A DNA stretch of 64,000 nt from Sphingomonas kaistensis (GTDB lineage Bacteria; Pseudomonadota; Alphaproteobacteria; Sphingomonadales; Sphingomonadaceae). The DNA lies in assembly GCF_036884275.1 (NCBI RefSeq), contig NZ_CP145607.1:2725998-2789997 (forward strand), written 5' to 3'. Made by a program: the position numbers and the translations under genes. The notes under the pieces were generated by a model, which saw only the letters and a list, made by a program, of their open reading frames with translations, was not told the origin of the DNA and ran no database searches. This document shows, piece by piece, positions 8,574 through 17,968 of the stretch; the stretch's first letter is position 1, and each line of letters begins with the position of its first letter.

Positions 8574-10345
8574 GCCGTATCGCCTTGCGCCGCGCGGGCC
8601 GCATCGCCTGCCGGTACCGGCCCGCTCGCCCGCGACTGCCGCCCGGTCCAGCCCTGGCGTGCCCATTCCAGCGCGACAAACCCCACGGCGACCAGCCCGA
8701 TCGTCGCGGTCAGGTAGAACACCGGCGCATAACCGACCTGATCGATCATCTCGCCCAAGGCCGCCCGGCCGAGCGAGCCGATCAGGAAGGTGAGCGACGA
8801 CAATAGCGCATATTGCACCGCGCTGAATTCGCGGCTGGTTATCGACGACAGGTAAGCGACGAACGCCGCCCCGGCGAGACCGCCCGCGATATTCTCGCCC
8901 GAAATGGCGATCAGCAGCCGGACCATCCGCAGGTCATGCCCGAACGCGTCCAGCCCGAAGGTCCGGGCAAAGGCATCGATATACGGCGCGCCCGACGCCA
9001 GGTCAGCATACAGAAGGTTGCTCGCCGCCGCGACGATCGCGCCGATCATCAGGGTCGGCATCCGCCCCACGGTCGCGAACATGATCCCGCCGATCGCGAT
9101 CCCCGCCATGGTCATGAAAACGCCGAAGATCTTCGACGCGAACGCTACCTCGTCCCCGGTGTACTGCAGTTCCTGAAGATAGAATGGGAAGGCGAAGCTG
9201 CCCCAGATATTGTCGGTGATTCGGTAGCTGAGGATCAGCCCCATCACGATGATCACGCCCCAGCCCATGCGGCGCACCAGCTCGGCGAGCGGCAGGATCA
9301 GCGCGCCATAGGCATGGTCGGCTGTGCGCTCGAGCCCGCTCGAGGCCGGCACATCGCGCTCCAGCACATAATGCGGCCGCGCCGCCAGCCAGTTGAACAC
9401 CGCCGCCACGATTGCCGGGATCAGCACGGTCGCGGCAACGATCAGCGGGCCGTAGGTCTTGGTGAAATCGCCGACGCTCGGCGGCTTGCCGGTTGCTGGA
9501 TCGACCGCGCCGCCCAGCATGTCCGCCATGAACGCGCCCACCGTCCAGATCGCCCACGCCCAGCCGAGCCCGACGATGCCAAGCCCGATCGCGCGCAGTT
9601 TGGGCGAAATGGCGCCTGCGCGGCGAAGCGCCGATTGCTGTTCTTCGGACGCGGTGCGCGGGGTGTCGGGCGCCAGCAAGGTCGCGATCAGGGTCAGCCC
9701 CATGAATACGCCCATCACCGCATAGACCGCCGGCCAGCTCATCCGTTCGGACAACACCAGTGCCAGCGCGCCGCCGATCAGCGCGGCGATGCGGAAGCCG
9801 AGCTGGTAGATGGAGGACAGGATCTCGACCGGCGCTTCCTCGTCGGCGACGTCGATCCGCCAAGCGTCGATAACCACGTCCTGCGTCGCCGAGGCGAACG
9901 CCCCGATCACCGCGATCAGCGCAAAGGTCCCAAGCGCCAGCCGCGGATCGGACAGCGACAGCCCGAAAAAGGTCAGGGTCAGGATGATCTGGCACAGCAG
10001 CAGCCACCCGCGCCGCCGCCCAAGCCGCTCCAGGCCCGGCAAGCGCACCCGGTCGACCAGCGGTGACCACAGGAACTTAAAGGCATAGGCAAGGCCGATC
10101 CACGACAGCACGCCGATGGTGGCGAGGTCGATCTGCCATTCGCCAAGCCACGCGTTCAGCGTGCCGATCAGCAGCGTGAAGGGAAGCCCCGCGCCGAACC
10201 CGAACGCCAGCATCACCGCCGTCTTGCGATTGGACAGCGCCGTCCTGATCAGCCGCCAGCCCTTGGGCTGCTCCACCTTCGCCGTGTCGTCCGCTGCCGC
10301 CGCTGTCGCCAAGGACCGTTCCCTTCCCGCTTCTTGCCCTGTCAC
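8570..10345 (-). CDS. AmpG-like MFS transporter
   Basis: A 591-residue inner-membrane protein with about 14 predicted helices, in the PAT/AmpG branch of the major facilitator superfamily. Family hallmarks are FGFGAGLPFTLLIGTLNAWL near the N-terminus, the DAWRIDVADEEA loop and the FAFPFYLQELQYTGDEVAF segment. AmpG imports anhydro-muropeptides for wall recycling; the longer form here, with a ~70-residue inserted loop (DPATGKPPSVGDF region), is common in alphaproteobacteria as I recall. Substrate is inferred from homology. Single gene, convergent with folC. Confidence 0.85.
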   Translation of the reverse strand: MTGQEAGRERSLATAAAADDTAKVEQPKGWRLIRTALSNRKTAVMLAFGFGAGLPFTLLIGTLNAWLGEWQIDLATIGVLSWIGLAYAFKFLWSPLVDRVRLPGLERLGRRRGWLLLCQIILTLTFFGLSLSDPRLALGTFALIAVIGAFASATQDVVIDAWRIDVADEEAPVEILSSIYQLGFRIAALIGGALALVLSERMSWPAVYAVMGVFMGLTLIATLLAPDTPRTASEEQQSALRRAGAISPKLRAIGLGIVGLGWAWAIWTVGAFMADMLGGAVDPATGKPPSVGDFTKTYGPLIVAATVLIPAIVAAVFNWLAARPHYVLERDVPASSGLERTADHAYGALILPLAELVRRMGWGVIIVMGLILSYRITDNIWGSFAFPFYLQELQYTGDEVAFASKIFGVFMTMAGIAIGGIMFATVGRMPTLMIGAIVAAASNLLYADLASGAPYIDAFARTFGLDAFGHDLRMVRLLIAISGENIAGGLAGAAFVAYLSSITSREFSAVQYALLSSLTFLIGSLGRAALGEMIDQVGYAPVFYLTATIGLVAVGFVALEWARQGWTGRQSRASGPVPAGDAARAAQGDTA

Positions 10346-10421
10346 TCGTCTAGCAGCCGCATTTCGCCTGAACAGCCCGTGAGTGCTTGCGCCCGCCCGG
10401 CCTCAGGCGCAGTCTGCCGCG

Positions 10422-11567
10422 ATGGATGCCCCGGCCAAGTCGATCCGCCCGACCCCCGGCCAGCTCGTTCTTGCCGAACGGCTGGCGGGCGGCGGCGAGA
10501 TGCTGGGCGACGGGATCGTCCGCCTTCCGGCCAGCGTCTACACCGACCACGCGCGGTTCGAGGCGGAGCGGACACGCCTCTTCGCTCGCCTGCCGCTGGT
10601 GCTCGGCCCCTCGGCCATGCTGCCCTCTCCCCGCACCGCAGTCGCGCATGACGGCTATGGGGTCCCGCTGATCGTCAGCCGCGACGAGGATGGCCAGGTC
10701 CACATCCTCGCCAATGCCTGCCGCCACCGCGGCACCCGGCTAGTCGAAGGCACCGGCATCGTCCCGGCCAAGCGGATCGTCTGCCCCTACCACGCCTGGG
10801 CCTACAGACCCGACGGCGCGCTCGCCGGGCTGCCCCGCGCCGACTGCTTCCCCGGCCTCGACAAAGGCGACATGGGATTGCGCCGCTTCCCCGCCATCGA
10901 AAGCGGCGGCCTGATCTGGTTTGCGCAGGACCCCGCCGCCGACTTCGCCTCGGCAGAGGCCCTAGCGCCAGACCTCGATGCCTTCGGCCTTCCCGACCTC
11001 CACCTCTACCGTCGCCGCACCCACGAGGTCGCCGCCAACTGGAAGCTGATCGTCGATGCCTTTCTCGAAAGCTATCACGTCCAGCGCCTCCACGCGCAGA
11101 CCATCGCGCCGTTCTTCGCCGACGGCATCACCGTCGCCGATCGCATCGGCCCACATCAGCGCGCGGCGGTCGGGCGCACCGACTATCTCGGCCGCATCGA
11201 CCGTGACGACTGGCGCCAGCTGCGGCGGGCGATGACCTTCACCTATCACCTGTTTCCCAACGCCATCCTCGTGATGAGCCCCGACTATCTCAACATCCTC
11301 ACCTGCTGGCCGCAGGACGTCGGGCACACGGCGGTCGAGGACATCATGCTGATCCCCGCGCCCCCGCGCGACGCGGAAGAAGAGCGGCATTGGGACAAGA
11401 GCTGGACCCTGCTCGACGAAGGCACCTTCGCCGCCGAGGATTTCCGCGCCGCCGCGCTCTGTCACTGCGGATTGGCGAGCGGCCTGATCGAAGACATCAC
11501 GCTCGGCACGCTCGAGCATGGCCTCGCCGAATTCCACGCCATGATCGACACGGCCCTGTCGGACTGA
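10422..11567 (+). CDS. Rieske non-heme iron oxygenase, alpha-subunit type
   Basis: A 381-residue protein of the aromatic ring-hydroxylating dioxygenase/choline monooxygenase class. The Rieske [2Fe-2S] ligands are CRHRGTRL and CPYHAWAYRPDG (~100-125). The mononuclear iron site lies in LIVDAFLESYHVQRLHAQ (~212), the two His being the ligands. Start ATG 10422 gives MDAPAKSIRPTPGQL. No reductase, ferredoxin or beta subunit lies beside it, so it must use electron partners encoded elsewhere. The substrate is unknown. Confidence 0.85.
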   Translation: MDAPAKSIRPTPGQLVLAERLAGGGEMLGDGIVRLPASVYTDHARFEAERTRLFARLPLVLGPSAMLPSPRTAVAHDGYGVPLIVSRDEDGQVHILANACRHRGTRLVEGTGIVPAKRIVCPYHAWAYRPDGALAGLPRADCFPGLDKGDMGLRRFPAIESGGLIWFAQDPAADFASAEALAPDLDAFGLPDLHLYRRRTHEVAANWKLIVDAFLESYHVQRLHAQTIAPFFADGITVADRIGPHQRAAVGRTDYLGRIDRDDWRQLRRAMTFTYHLFPNAILVMSPDYLNILTCWPQDVGHTAVEDIMLIPAPPRDAEEERHWDKSWTLLDEGTFAAEDFRAAALCHCGLASGLIEDITLGTLEHGLAEFHAMIDTALSD

Positions 11568-11570
11568 TCC

Positions 11571-12047
11571 TCAGGCGGCGAGCGGCCGGGCGTAAAGGAT
11601 CACCCCGTCCGGCGCCTTCACCTTGGCTTTGCCGCCGAGGATCTGTTCGACCATCTTCAGCGCCGCTTTCAGCCGCCGCTCGTTATAGGGTTTGCACAAC
11701 ACGCCTAGCGAATTGCCATCGCCCACTTCGGGCGGATTGGCGGTCGCCAGCAACAGGGGAATGCCCCGCGCCTGCGCTTCGGCCGCAAGATCGATGCCGG
11801 TGCGCTTGCCCGTCAGTTGGATGTCGCTGAGGATCAGATCGACCCCGCCCTCGGCTTCCTCGCTTTCTTCGGCAGAAGGGGCAGCTTCGCGCTCCAGCAC
11901 GGCCAGCGCCTCGCGCACGCTATCCACCGTCGCCACGACCGTGTAGCCCGCAGCGGCCACCATGGTCTCGTTGTCGAACGCCACCAGCGGCTCGTCCTCG
12001 ACGATCAGGATGCGCTTGACGTGACGTTCCCGGGTGCCGAACAGCAT
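11571..12047 (-). CDS. Stand-alone response-regulator receiver protein
   Basis: A 158-residue CheY-like receiver without an output domain. Visible are the acidic pocket VEDEPLVAFDNE, the phospho-acceptor Asp in DLILSDIQLTG, and the switch-region Lys in GVLCKPYNERRL. An acidic low-complexity insertion (PSAEESEEAEGG) precedes the phosphorylation strand. Single-domain regulators of this type relay phosphate or bind a partner kinase; the partner is unknown. The start ATG 12047 is only 27 bases from the divergent pseudouridine synthase start. Confidence 0.85.
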   Translation of the reverse strand: MLFGTRERHVKRILIVEDEPLVAFDNETMVAAAGYTVVATVDSVREALAVLEREAAPSAEESEEAEGGVDLILSDIQLTGKRTGIDLAAEAQARGIPLLLATANPPEVGDGNSLGVLCKPYNERRLKAALKMVEQILGGKAKVKAPDGVILYARPLAA

Positions 12048-12074
12048 CGCATTACCTTCGAAGAGGATTGAATC

Positions 12075-12977
12075 GTGCCCCCCCAACGACCGACGGGTCC
12101 CCGCGGTCCCCGCCCGCCGCAAGGCCCCGCGAAAACTTCTCGTCGTGCCCCGCCCGCCACAGGCGCACGGCCTGCGCGGCCATTTCCGAGCGGCCCGCGA
12201 GGCAAGCCGCCCGGACCGCCGCGCGAAACCGGCCCGCAGCGTATCGCCAAGCTGCTGGCCCGCGCCGGCGTCGCCTCGCGCCGCGATATTGAACGGATGA
12301 TTGAGGAACGCCGGATCGCGCTCGACGGCGAAATCCTGACCACGCCCGCTACCCTGCTCGAAAACCTGCGCGGCGTGACCGTCGACGGCAAGCCCGTCGC
12401 TCCGCCCGCCGCGGCCCGGCTATGGCGCTTCTACAAGCCCGCCGGCTGCCTCACCGCCGCCAACGACCCCAAGGGCCGGCCGACCATCTACGACCGCCTG
12501 CCGGGCGGCCTGCCGCGGGTCATGCCGGTCGGGCGGCTCGACTATATGACGGAAGGGCTGCTGCTCCTCACCAACGACGGTGAACTGAAGCGCCAGCTAG
12601 AGCTTCCCGCCACGGCCGTCGTCCGCCGCTACCGCGCCCGCGCGTTTGGGGAGATCAGCCAGGCCCAGCTCGAGGAGCTTGCCGACGGAATCGAGATCGA
12701 GGGCATGCGCTACGGCTCGATCGACGCCAATCTCGAACGCCGTACCGGTGCCAATTGCTGGATCGAACTGGCCCTGACCGAAGGCAAGAACCGCGAAGTC
12801 CGCCGCGTGCTCGAACATCTCGGGCTTCAGGTCAGCCGCCTGATCCGGGTCAGCTATGGCCCCTTCACCATGCTCGATCTCGAGCCCGGCCAGGTCGGCG
12901 AAGTCCAGCGCGAGGAACTGTTCCGCTTCCGCCAGACGCTGAAGACGCCGGCGACAAAGGATTCGCGCCAGCCCTGA
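12075..12977 (+). CDS. rRNA pseudouridine synthase, RsuA/RluB family
   Basis: About 300 residues. After a Pro/Arg/Gly-rich, probably disordered leader of ~55 residues come an S4 RNA-binding domain ([20 protein letters not shown]) and the catalytic domain with the nucleophilic Asp in [15 protein letters not shown]. The C-terminal [20 protein letters not shown] is characteristic of the RsuA/RluB/E/F branch, which modifies single uridines in 16S or 23S rRNA. RluB is the likeliest of these but is not proven. The start is a GTG at 12075. Confidence 0.92.
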   Translation: MPPQRPTGPRGPRPPQGPAKTSRRAPPATGARPARPFPSGPRGKPPGPPRETGPQRIAKLLARAGVASRRDIERMIEERRIALDGEILTTPATLLENLRGVTVDGKPVAPPAAARLWRFYKPAGCLTAANDPKGRPTIYDRLPGGLPRVMPVGRLDYMTEGLLLLTNDGELKRQLELPATAVVRRYRARAFGEISQAQLEELADGIEIEGMRYGSIDANLERRTGANCWIELALTEGKNREVRRVLEHLGLQVSRLIRVSYGPFTMLDLEPGQVGEVQREELFRFRQTLKTPATKDSRQP

Positions 12978-12992
12978 TCGCGGGCGGGCACG

Positions 12993-13021
12993 TTGCCTTT
13001 GCGACCTACCCGCGCTATGCG
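12993..13021 (+). promoter_or_regulatory. Putative housekeeping promoter for rplY-pth
   Basis: A TTGCCT (-35, 12993-12998) and TATGCG (-10, 13016-13021) pair with a 17-base spacer lies in the 118-base gap before rplY. The -35 fits the alphaproteobacterial TTG-type consensus; the -10 is weaker. The assignment is by pattern and position only. Confidence 0.4.
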
Positions 13022-13095
13022 CCCGCCCGCTCCTGCATGGTCATCCCTGGAGGCGTGGGGAGCGGTACAACACTCTTTTTCAAAGGAATGCACGT

Positions 13096-13731
13096 ATGAG
13101 CGAACAGCTGACGCTGACCGCCGAAACGCGCGACCGGGCTGGCAAGGGAGCCTCCCGTGAGCTGCGTAACTCGGGCCGAGTCCCCGCCGTTGTCTATGGC
13201 GCCAACCAGGAGCCGCTGAGCATCCACGTCGAGGAAAAGGTCCTCGCCAAGATGCTGTCGACCGGCCACTTCATGAACTCGGTCGTGATGATCGACGCCG
13301 GCGGCAAGACGACGCGCACCCTTCCCAAGGACGTGCAGTTCCACCCCGTCACCAGCCGCCCGGTCCATGTCGACTTCCTGCGCATCGGTGAGCACAGCAA
13401 GGTCACCGTCAACGTGCCCGTGCGCTTCACCGACGAAGAGGAAAGCCCCGGCATCAAGCGCGGCGCCGTGCTTAACATCGTCAAGCACGAGATCGAGCTC
13501 GTCTGCGACGCGTCGGAAATCGCCGACGACATCGAAGTCAGCCTCAAGGGCCTCGACGTGGGCGATTCGATCCACATCTCGAACGTCACCCTGCCCGAGG
13601 GCGCGACCCCGACCATCACCGACCGCGACTTCACCATCGCGACGATCGTGGCTCCGTCGGCGCTGAAGAGCGACGAGGGTGATACCACCGTCGACGGCGA
13701 AGGCGAAGAAGCCGCCGGCGACGCCGAGTAA
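13096..13731 (+). CDS. rplY: 50S ribosomal protein L25 / stress protein Ctc
   Basis: A 211-residue two-domain L25 (the long TL5/Ctc form) that binds 5S rRNA. The N-terminal 5S-binding domain shows [20 protein letters not shown] and [13 protein letters not shown]; the C-terminal beta domain runs to ~190 and ends with an acidic tail ([19 protein letters not shown]). The ribosome-binding site AAAGGAATGC precedes ATG 13096. It pairs with pth downstream, a widespread arrangement, with a strong hairpin between the two genes. Confidence 0.96.
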   Translation: MSEQLTLTAETRDRAGKGASRELRNSGRVPAVVYGANQEPLSIHVEEKVLAKMLSTGHFMNSVVMIDAGGKTTRTLPKDVQFHPVTSRPVHVDFLRIGEHSKVTVNVPVRFTDEEESPGIKRGAVLNIVKHEIELVCDASEIADDIEVSLKGLDVGDSIHISNVTLPEGATPTITDRDFTIATIVAPSALKSDEGDTTVDGEGEEAAGDAE

Positions 13732-13738
13732 TCGGTTC

Positions 13739-13772
13739 CTCCCCTCCCGTGTCCGCGCGGGAGGGGAGTTTC
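13739..13772 (+). terminator. Hairpin between rplY and pth (terminator/attenuator)
   Basis: A perfect 11-bp stem CTCCCCTCCCG (13739-13749) / CGGGAGGGGAG (13758-13768) with a short loop, followed by TTTCCCTTT. The right arm also supplies the only purine-rich Shine-Dalgarno-like sequence before the pth ATG at 13780, so the same bases may limit transcription and translation of pth. Confidence 0.7.
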
Positions 13773-13779
13773 CCTTTCG

Positions 13780-14352
13780 ATGCAGATCTGGACCGGCCTC
13801 GGTAATCCCGGCGCGCAATATGCGCTGCATCGGCACAATGTCGGCTTCATGGCCGTCGACACCATTGCCGAAATCCACGGCTTCTCGCCCTGGCAGAAGA
13901 AGCATCGCGGCCTCATTTCCGAAGGCCGCATCGGCGGGCAGAAGGTTCTGCTGCTCAAGCCTCAGACCTTCATGAACGACAGCGGCGGCTCGGTTCAGCA
14001 GGCGCTGCACTTCTACAAACTCGACGTCGACGCGCTCACGGTCCTGCATGACGAGCTCGATCTCGCCCCGATGAAGGTCAAGGTCCGGGTCGGCGGCGGC
14101 CTCGCCGGGCACAACGGCCTGCGCTCGATCAACGCCTCGGTCGGGCCCGACTTCCGCCGCGTGCGCATCGGCATCGGCCACCCCGGCCACAAGGACCGGG
14201 TGACCGGCCACGTGCTCGGCAATTACGCCAAGAGCGAGATGGAGCCCCTGTCCGACCTGCTCGCCGCCCTCGCCGCCGAAGCCGACTGGCTGGCGAAAGG
14301 CGACGATGTCCGTTTCATGAGCGACGTCGCCATGCGGCTGCACCACGACTGA
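13780..14352 (+). CDS. pth: Peptidyl-tRNA hydrolase
   Basis: A 190-residue esterase that recycles peptidyl-tRNA released from stalled ribosomes. The signatures are GLGNPGAQYALHRHNVGFMAVD, containing the catalytic His, and KPQTFMNDSGGSVQQAL with the substrate Asn. HDELDLAPMKVKVRVGGG and GHNGLRSINASVG complete the family pattern. It lies 48 bases after rplY, separated by the hairpin above, and two bases before the next gene. Confidence 0.97.
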   Translation: MQIWTGLGNPGAQYALHRHNVGFMAVDTIAEIHGFSPWQKKHRGLISEGRIGGQKVLLLKPQTFMNDSGGSVQQALHFYKLDVDALTVLHDELDLAPMKVKVRVGGGLAGHNGLRSINASVGPDFRRVRIGIGHPGHKDRVTGHVLGNYAKSEMEPLSDLLAALAAEADWLAKGDDVRFMSDVAMRLHHD

Positions 14353-14354
14353 CG

Positions 14355-14936
14355 ATGCGCCAGCTCTTCGCCACACCGCTTTACGAAGCCGATCTGAAGT
14401 TCGATATCGACGAACTCGCCCACTCGATCCACAGCCTCGCCGAAGACGACGGCGCCGGGCGCCGCTGGGCCAGGGAGCATGGCTACAAGGGCTACACCAG
14501 CTACGCCTCGCTAGATGACCTGCCGCGCCGCGACCCCGTCTTCGCCGACCTCGCCAAGGCGCTGACCCGCCATGCCGCAAGCTTCGCCCGCGATCTCGCG
14601 TGGGACGTGAAGCCCAAGCTCGACAGCTTGTGGGTCAACAAGCTGAAGCCCGGCGGCCACCACAGCGCGCACATCCACCCGCACTCGATCCTGTCGGGCA
14701 CGCTTTATGTGGAGATCCCGGACGGCGCCGGCGCAATCCGTTTCGAGGACCCGCGCCTGCCGATGATGATGGCCGCGCCGACCCGCCGCCCCGACGCGCA
14801 CGAACCGCTGCGCCCCTTCGTCACCGTGCACCCTCGCCCGGGCCAGCTCCTGCTATGGGAAAGCTGGCTGCGTCACGAGGTCCTGCCCGGCACCGCCCGC
14901 GGTGAGCGGCTGAGCGTCAGCTTCAACTTCGCCTAA
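14355..14936 (+). CDS. Putative 2OG-Fe(II) oxygenase (TIGR02466-like)
   Basis: A 193-residue protein of the family of short putative 2-oxoglutarate/Fe(II) oxygenases. The jelly-roll iron site is suggested by HHSAHIHPHSILSGTLYV, the downstream His in LLLWESWLRHEVLPG, and the Arg in GERLSVSFNFA. The start follows pth by two bases, so the two may be co-transcribed. The substrate is unknown; the functional call is by family pattern. Its stop overlaps by four bases the stop of the convergent GGDEF gene. Confidence 0.8.
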   Translation: MRQLFATPLYEADLKFDIDELAHSIHSLAEDDGAGRRWAREHGYKGYTSYASLDDLPRRDPVFADLAKALTRHAASFARDLAWDVKPKLDSLWVNKLKPGGHHSAHIHPHSILSGTLYVEIPDGAGAIRFEDPRLPMMMAAPTRRPDAHEPLRPFVTVHPRPGQLLLWESWLRHEVLPGTARGERLSVSFNFA

Positions 14937-16690
14937 GCGGCCAGCAGCAACCGGTCGCGCCCGCTCCTTTTGGCGCGGTAGAGCGCCTCATCCGCGGCCT
15001 TGAGCGCGGCCCCCAGCCCCTCCGGACCCAGCTCCGCCACCCCGCCGCTGACTGTGAGCCGCACTGCCCCGGGCGACGCCGGAATAAGGCTGTTCGCGAC
15101 GTCCTGCCGGATCCGCTCGCAGATGTCGTAGGCCTGGTCGATGTCGGCGTCCTCGATCAACAGGGCGAACTCCTCACCGCCCAGCCGTGCCAGCATGTCG
15201 ACCGGCCTTGTCGACCGTAGCGCCCGAGCGGCAAAATTCTTCAGCACCTCGTCGCCCACATCGTGGCCGAAGCGGTCGTTGATGGTCTTGAAATGATCGA
15301 GATCGAACAAGGCGACGCAGGTCCGCCCCGCCGCCCCGTCCGCCACGCGTCTCGCCGTGGCCCGTTCGAACGCCCGGCGATTGGGCAGCCCTGTCAGGCT
15401 GTCGGTCAGCGCCGCCTGCACCCATTCGCGCTCGTCGGCCTTGGCGCCGGTGATGTCGCGAATGTAGGATAATAGCTCGATCGGCTCGCCGTCCTCGTCC
15501 AGGAGCGCGCGCCCGTGGGTCGAGAACCAGCGCTGCTCGCCGCTCTTGATTATCGTGCGATAACTGTAGGTCCGCGCCTCACCCCCAGCGGCCAGCGTGG
15601 CACGATGTTCATCCCGGACGTAGGCGAAATCCGCCTTGTCGATCAGCATCCGGCTGTGGCCACCGATCAGTTCACCGGGACGATAACCGGTGACCAATTC
15701 GACCGAAGGCGAGGCGTAGAGGATCCGGCCGTCGGTCGAGATGCGCATGATGACGTCGGTACAATGCTCCGCCAGCAGCCGGAACTCGGCTTCGCTTCGC
15801 CGCAGGCTGCGATGGAGTTTCTGGCGGTTATGCAGGTCGGCCGCGATCGGGATCACCGTCAGCACCGTTGCCGCCAGATAGAATTGAAAGAATTGCATCC
15901 GGTCGCCAAGCGACGCGGCGGTCAGCGACACCGGGCCATAACCCTTGGCAGTCAGCAGGCCGCCGATCCCCGTCAGCAGCGCAAGGCTGACCGCGGCGCC
16001 CAGGCGGCCGAGCCGGAAGGTCACCAGTACCACCCACATCACCGGCAGGAACAGGATCGGCCAGCTGGTCTGCCAGAAGGTGAAGAAAACGATCAGTCCG
16101 ACCGTCGGCAGAAGCCACAAGACCGATGTCCGGTGCCGCTGCAGGATCCGCCGGGTTTCCTGTTGCGCGGCGCGGCCGGTCATCATGTAGGCAATCGGGG
16201 TCAGCGCCAGATTGCCCAGCGCATGGCCGATCGCGAAATGCTTGATCGTCGGGGCGAAGCTGCCGCCGAACGCCCACAGGATCGCCCCCGCGACCGGCGC
16301 CATCACGATCGGTCCGACGATCATCGCGATCAAGAACCGCCCGAACCAGTTGAGGCTCGCCATCAATTCGCCGCTGCTGCGATCGCGCTTCAGGAGATAG
16401 CCGGCGATCAGCGCCTCGCCCAGATTGGCGACCAGCAGGAACGGCGCGATCGCCCAGCCGAGCCCAAGGGTCCCGGTGACCAGCGCGCCCACCACGCCGC
16501 AGGTCAGCAGCGGCGCCCACCAGTTGCGCCGGGACGTGCGCACCAGCGCCGCGATCAGCAGCGCGCTTGCACCCCACAGGAACGCGACCCCGCCGTCGAA
16601 CCGGGTCAGCGTCACCGCCAGCCCCGCCAGCAGCGCATATCCGAGCGCCAGCATCCATTGGCGAGCAAGCAATGTCGTCGAAGTCATCAA
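14933..16690 (-). CDS. Diguanylate cyclase with MASE1 and PAS domains
   Basis: A 585-residue membrane sensor. Residues ~10-300 form a MASE1-type domain of about eight to ten helices (GYALLAGLAVTLTRFDGGV; ALGNLALTPIAYMM). A PAS domain follows (FRLLAEHCTDVIMRISTDG, PSVELVTGYRPGELIGG), with a PAC-like extension (SYIRDITGAKADERE). The GGDEF domain has the active-site loop LARLGGEEFALLIED, so c-di-GMP synthesis is expected. The inhibitory-site RxxD just upstream of GGEEF is not evident (STRPVDMLARLGG). The stimulus is unknown. Confidence 0.93.
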   Translation of the reverse strand: MMTSTTLLARQWMLALGYALLAGLAVTLTRFDGGVAFLWGASALLIAALVRTSRRNWWAPLLTCGVVGALVTGTLGLGWAIAPFLLVANLGEALIAGYLLKRDRSSGELMASLNWFGRFLIAMIVGPIVMAPVAGAILWAFGGSFAPTIKHFAIGHALGNLALTPIAYMMTGRAAQQETRRILQRHRTSVLWLLPTVGLIVFFTFWQTSWPILFLPVMWVVLVTFRLGRLGAAVSLALLTGIGGLLTAKGYGPVSLTAASLGDRMQFFQFYLAATVLTVIPIAADLHNRQKLHRSLRRSEAEFRLLAEHCTDVIMRISTDGRILYASPSVELVTGYRPGELIGGHSRMLIDKADFAYVRDEHRATLAAGGEARTYSYRTIIKSGEQRWFSTHGRALLDEDGEPIELLSYIRDITGAKADEREWVQAALTDSLTGLPNRRAFERATARRVADGAAGRTCVALFDLDHFKTINDRFGHDVGDEVLKNFAARALRSTRPVDMLARLGGEEFALLIEDADIDQAYDICERIRQDVANSLIPASPGAVRLTVSGGVAELGPEGLGAALKAADEALYRAKRSGRDRLLLAA

Positions 16691-16824
16691 GGGGGGTGAT
16701 GGCGGATTGCAGTTAATGGCGCGTGAGTATCAGTAGCCATTTCGGATGAAACTGGCACCGGACATTGCCCGTCCCGCCGCTGCAAGCTAGACGGCCGCGA
16801 CTTCCTTCACAATCGAGAACACCC

Positions 16825-17925
16825 ATGGGCTTCCGCTGCGGCATCGTCGGCCTGCCGAACGTCGGCAAATCGACCCTTTTCAACGCGCTCACCGAAACGC
16901 AGGCGGCGCAAGCGGCCAATTATCCCTTCTGCACGATCGAGCCCAACGTCGGCCAGGTCGCGGTACCCGATCCCCGCCTCGACAAGCTGGCCGAGATCGC
17001 CAAATCGGCCAAGATCATCGCCACGCAATTGGGCTTCGTCGACATCGCCGGCCTGGTGAAGGGCGCCAGCAAGGGCGAAGGGCTCGGCAATCAGTTCCTT
17101 GGCAACATCCGCGAGGTGGACGCCATCGTCCACGTCCTGCGCTGCTTCGAGAATGACGACATTCAGCATGTCGCAAACAAGGTCGACCCGCTGGCCGACG
17201 CCGAAGTGGTCGAAACCGAACTTCTGCTCGCCGACCTCGAAAGTCTTGAAAAGCGCGTTCCCAACCTCGTCAAGAAGGGCCAGCAGGGCGACAAGGAATC
17301 GAAGATCGCCGCTAGTGTCCTGACCCAGGCGCTCGAACTGCTCCGCGACGGCAAGCCCGCGCGCCTCACCGTCCCGAAGGACGAGGAAGAAGCGCGTGTC
17401 TTCGCGCAGGCCCAACTGATCACCGCCAAGCCGATCCTCTACGTCTGCAACGTCAACGAAGAAGATGCCGCCAACGGCAACGCGCTGTCGGCGCAGGTGT
17501 TCGCCAAGGCCAAGGCCGAAGGCGCCACCGCGGTGGTCGTCTCGGCCGCGATCGAATCCGAACTGGTCGGCATGGACGAGGCTGAGCGCCTCGAATTCCT
17601 CGCCGAAATGGGCCTCAAGGAAACCGGCCTCGCCCGCGTGATCCGCGCTGGCTACGAGCTGCTTCACCTCATCACCTTCTTCACCGTCGGCCCCAAGGAA
17701 GCCCGCGCCTGGACGGTCGAGAAAGGCGCCAAGGGCCCGCAGGCCGCGGGGGTCATCCATTCCGACTTCGAACGCGGCTTCATCCGCGCCGAAACCATCG
17801 CCTTCGACGATTATGTCGCCGTGGGCGGCGAAGCGGGCGCCCGCGACGCCGGCAAGCTGCGCCAGGAAGGCAAGGAATATGTCGTTGCAGACGGCGACGT
17901 GCTGCACTTCAAGTTCAACGTTTGA
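16825..17925 (+). CDS. ychF: Ribosome-binding ATPase YchF
   Basis: A 366-residue Obg-family ATPase. The P-loop is GLPNVGKSTLFNAL and switch regions are FVDIAGLVKGASKGEGLGNQ; the usual NKxD guanine specificity motif is replaced by NVNE (YVCNVNEED), the basis of ATP preference in the family. The C-terminal TGS-like domain (ITFFTVGPKEARAWTVEKG to GKEYVVADGDVLHFKFNV) is complete. Start ATG 16825 (MGFRCGIVGLPN) is fixed by the N-terminal strand. It acts at the ribosome in translation and stress control. Confidence 0.97.
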   Translation: MGFRCGIVGLPNVGKSTLFNALTETQAAQAANYPFCTIEPNVGQVAVPDPRLDKLAEIAKSAKIIATQLGFVDIAGLVKGASKGEGLGNQFLGNIREVDAIVHVLRCFENDDIQHVANKVDPLADAEVVETELLLADLESLEKRVPNLVKKGQQGDKESKIAASVLTQALELLRDGKPARLTVPKDEEEARVFAQAQLITAKPILYVCNVNEEDAANGNALSAQVFAKAKAEGATAVVVSAAIESELVGMDEAERLEFLAEMGLKETGLARVIRAGYELLHLITFFTVGPKEARAWTVEKGAKGPQAAGVIHSDFERGFIRAETIAFDDYVAVGGEAGARDAGKLRQEGKEYVVADGDVLHFKFNV

Positions 17926-17968
17926 GCTCCTCAGAGATTCGCCGACTGATCAACCAACCCCGTTACGA

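Noticed and set aside
8813..10066. Long plus-strand reading frame opposite the AmpG-like gene
   Set aside because: It is His/Arg/Gln-rich, has no domain, and mirrors the codon structure of the real minus-strand gene; a high-GC shadow.
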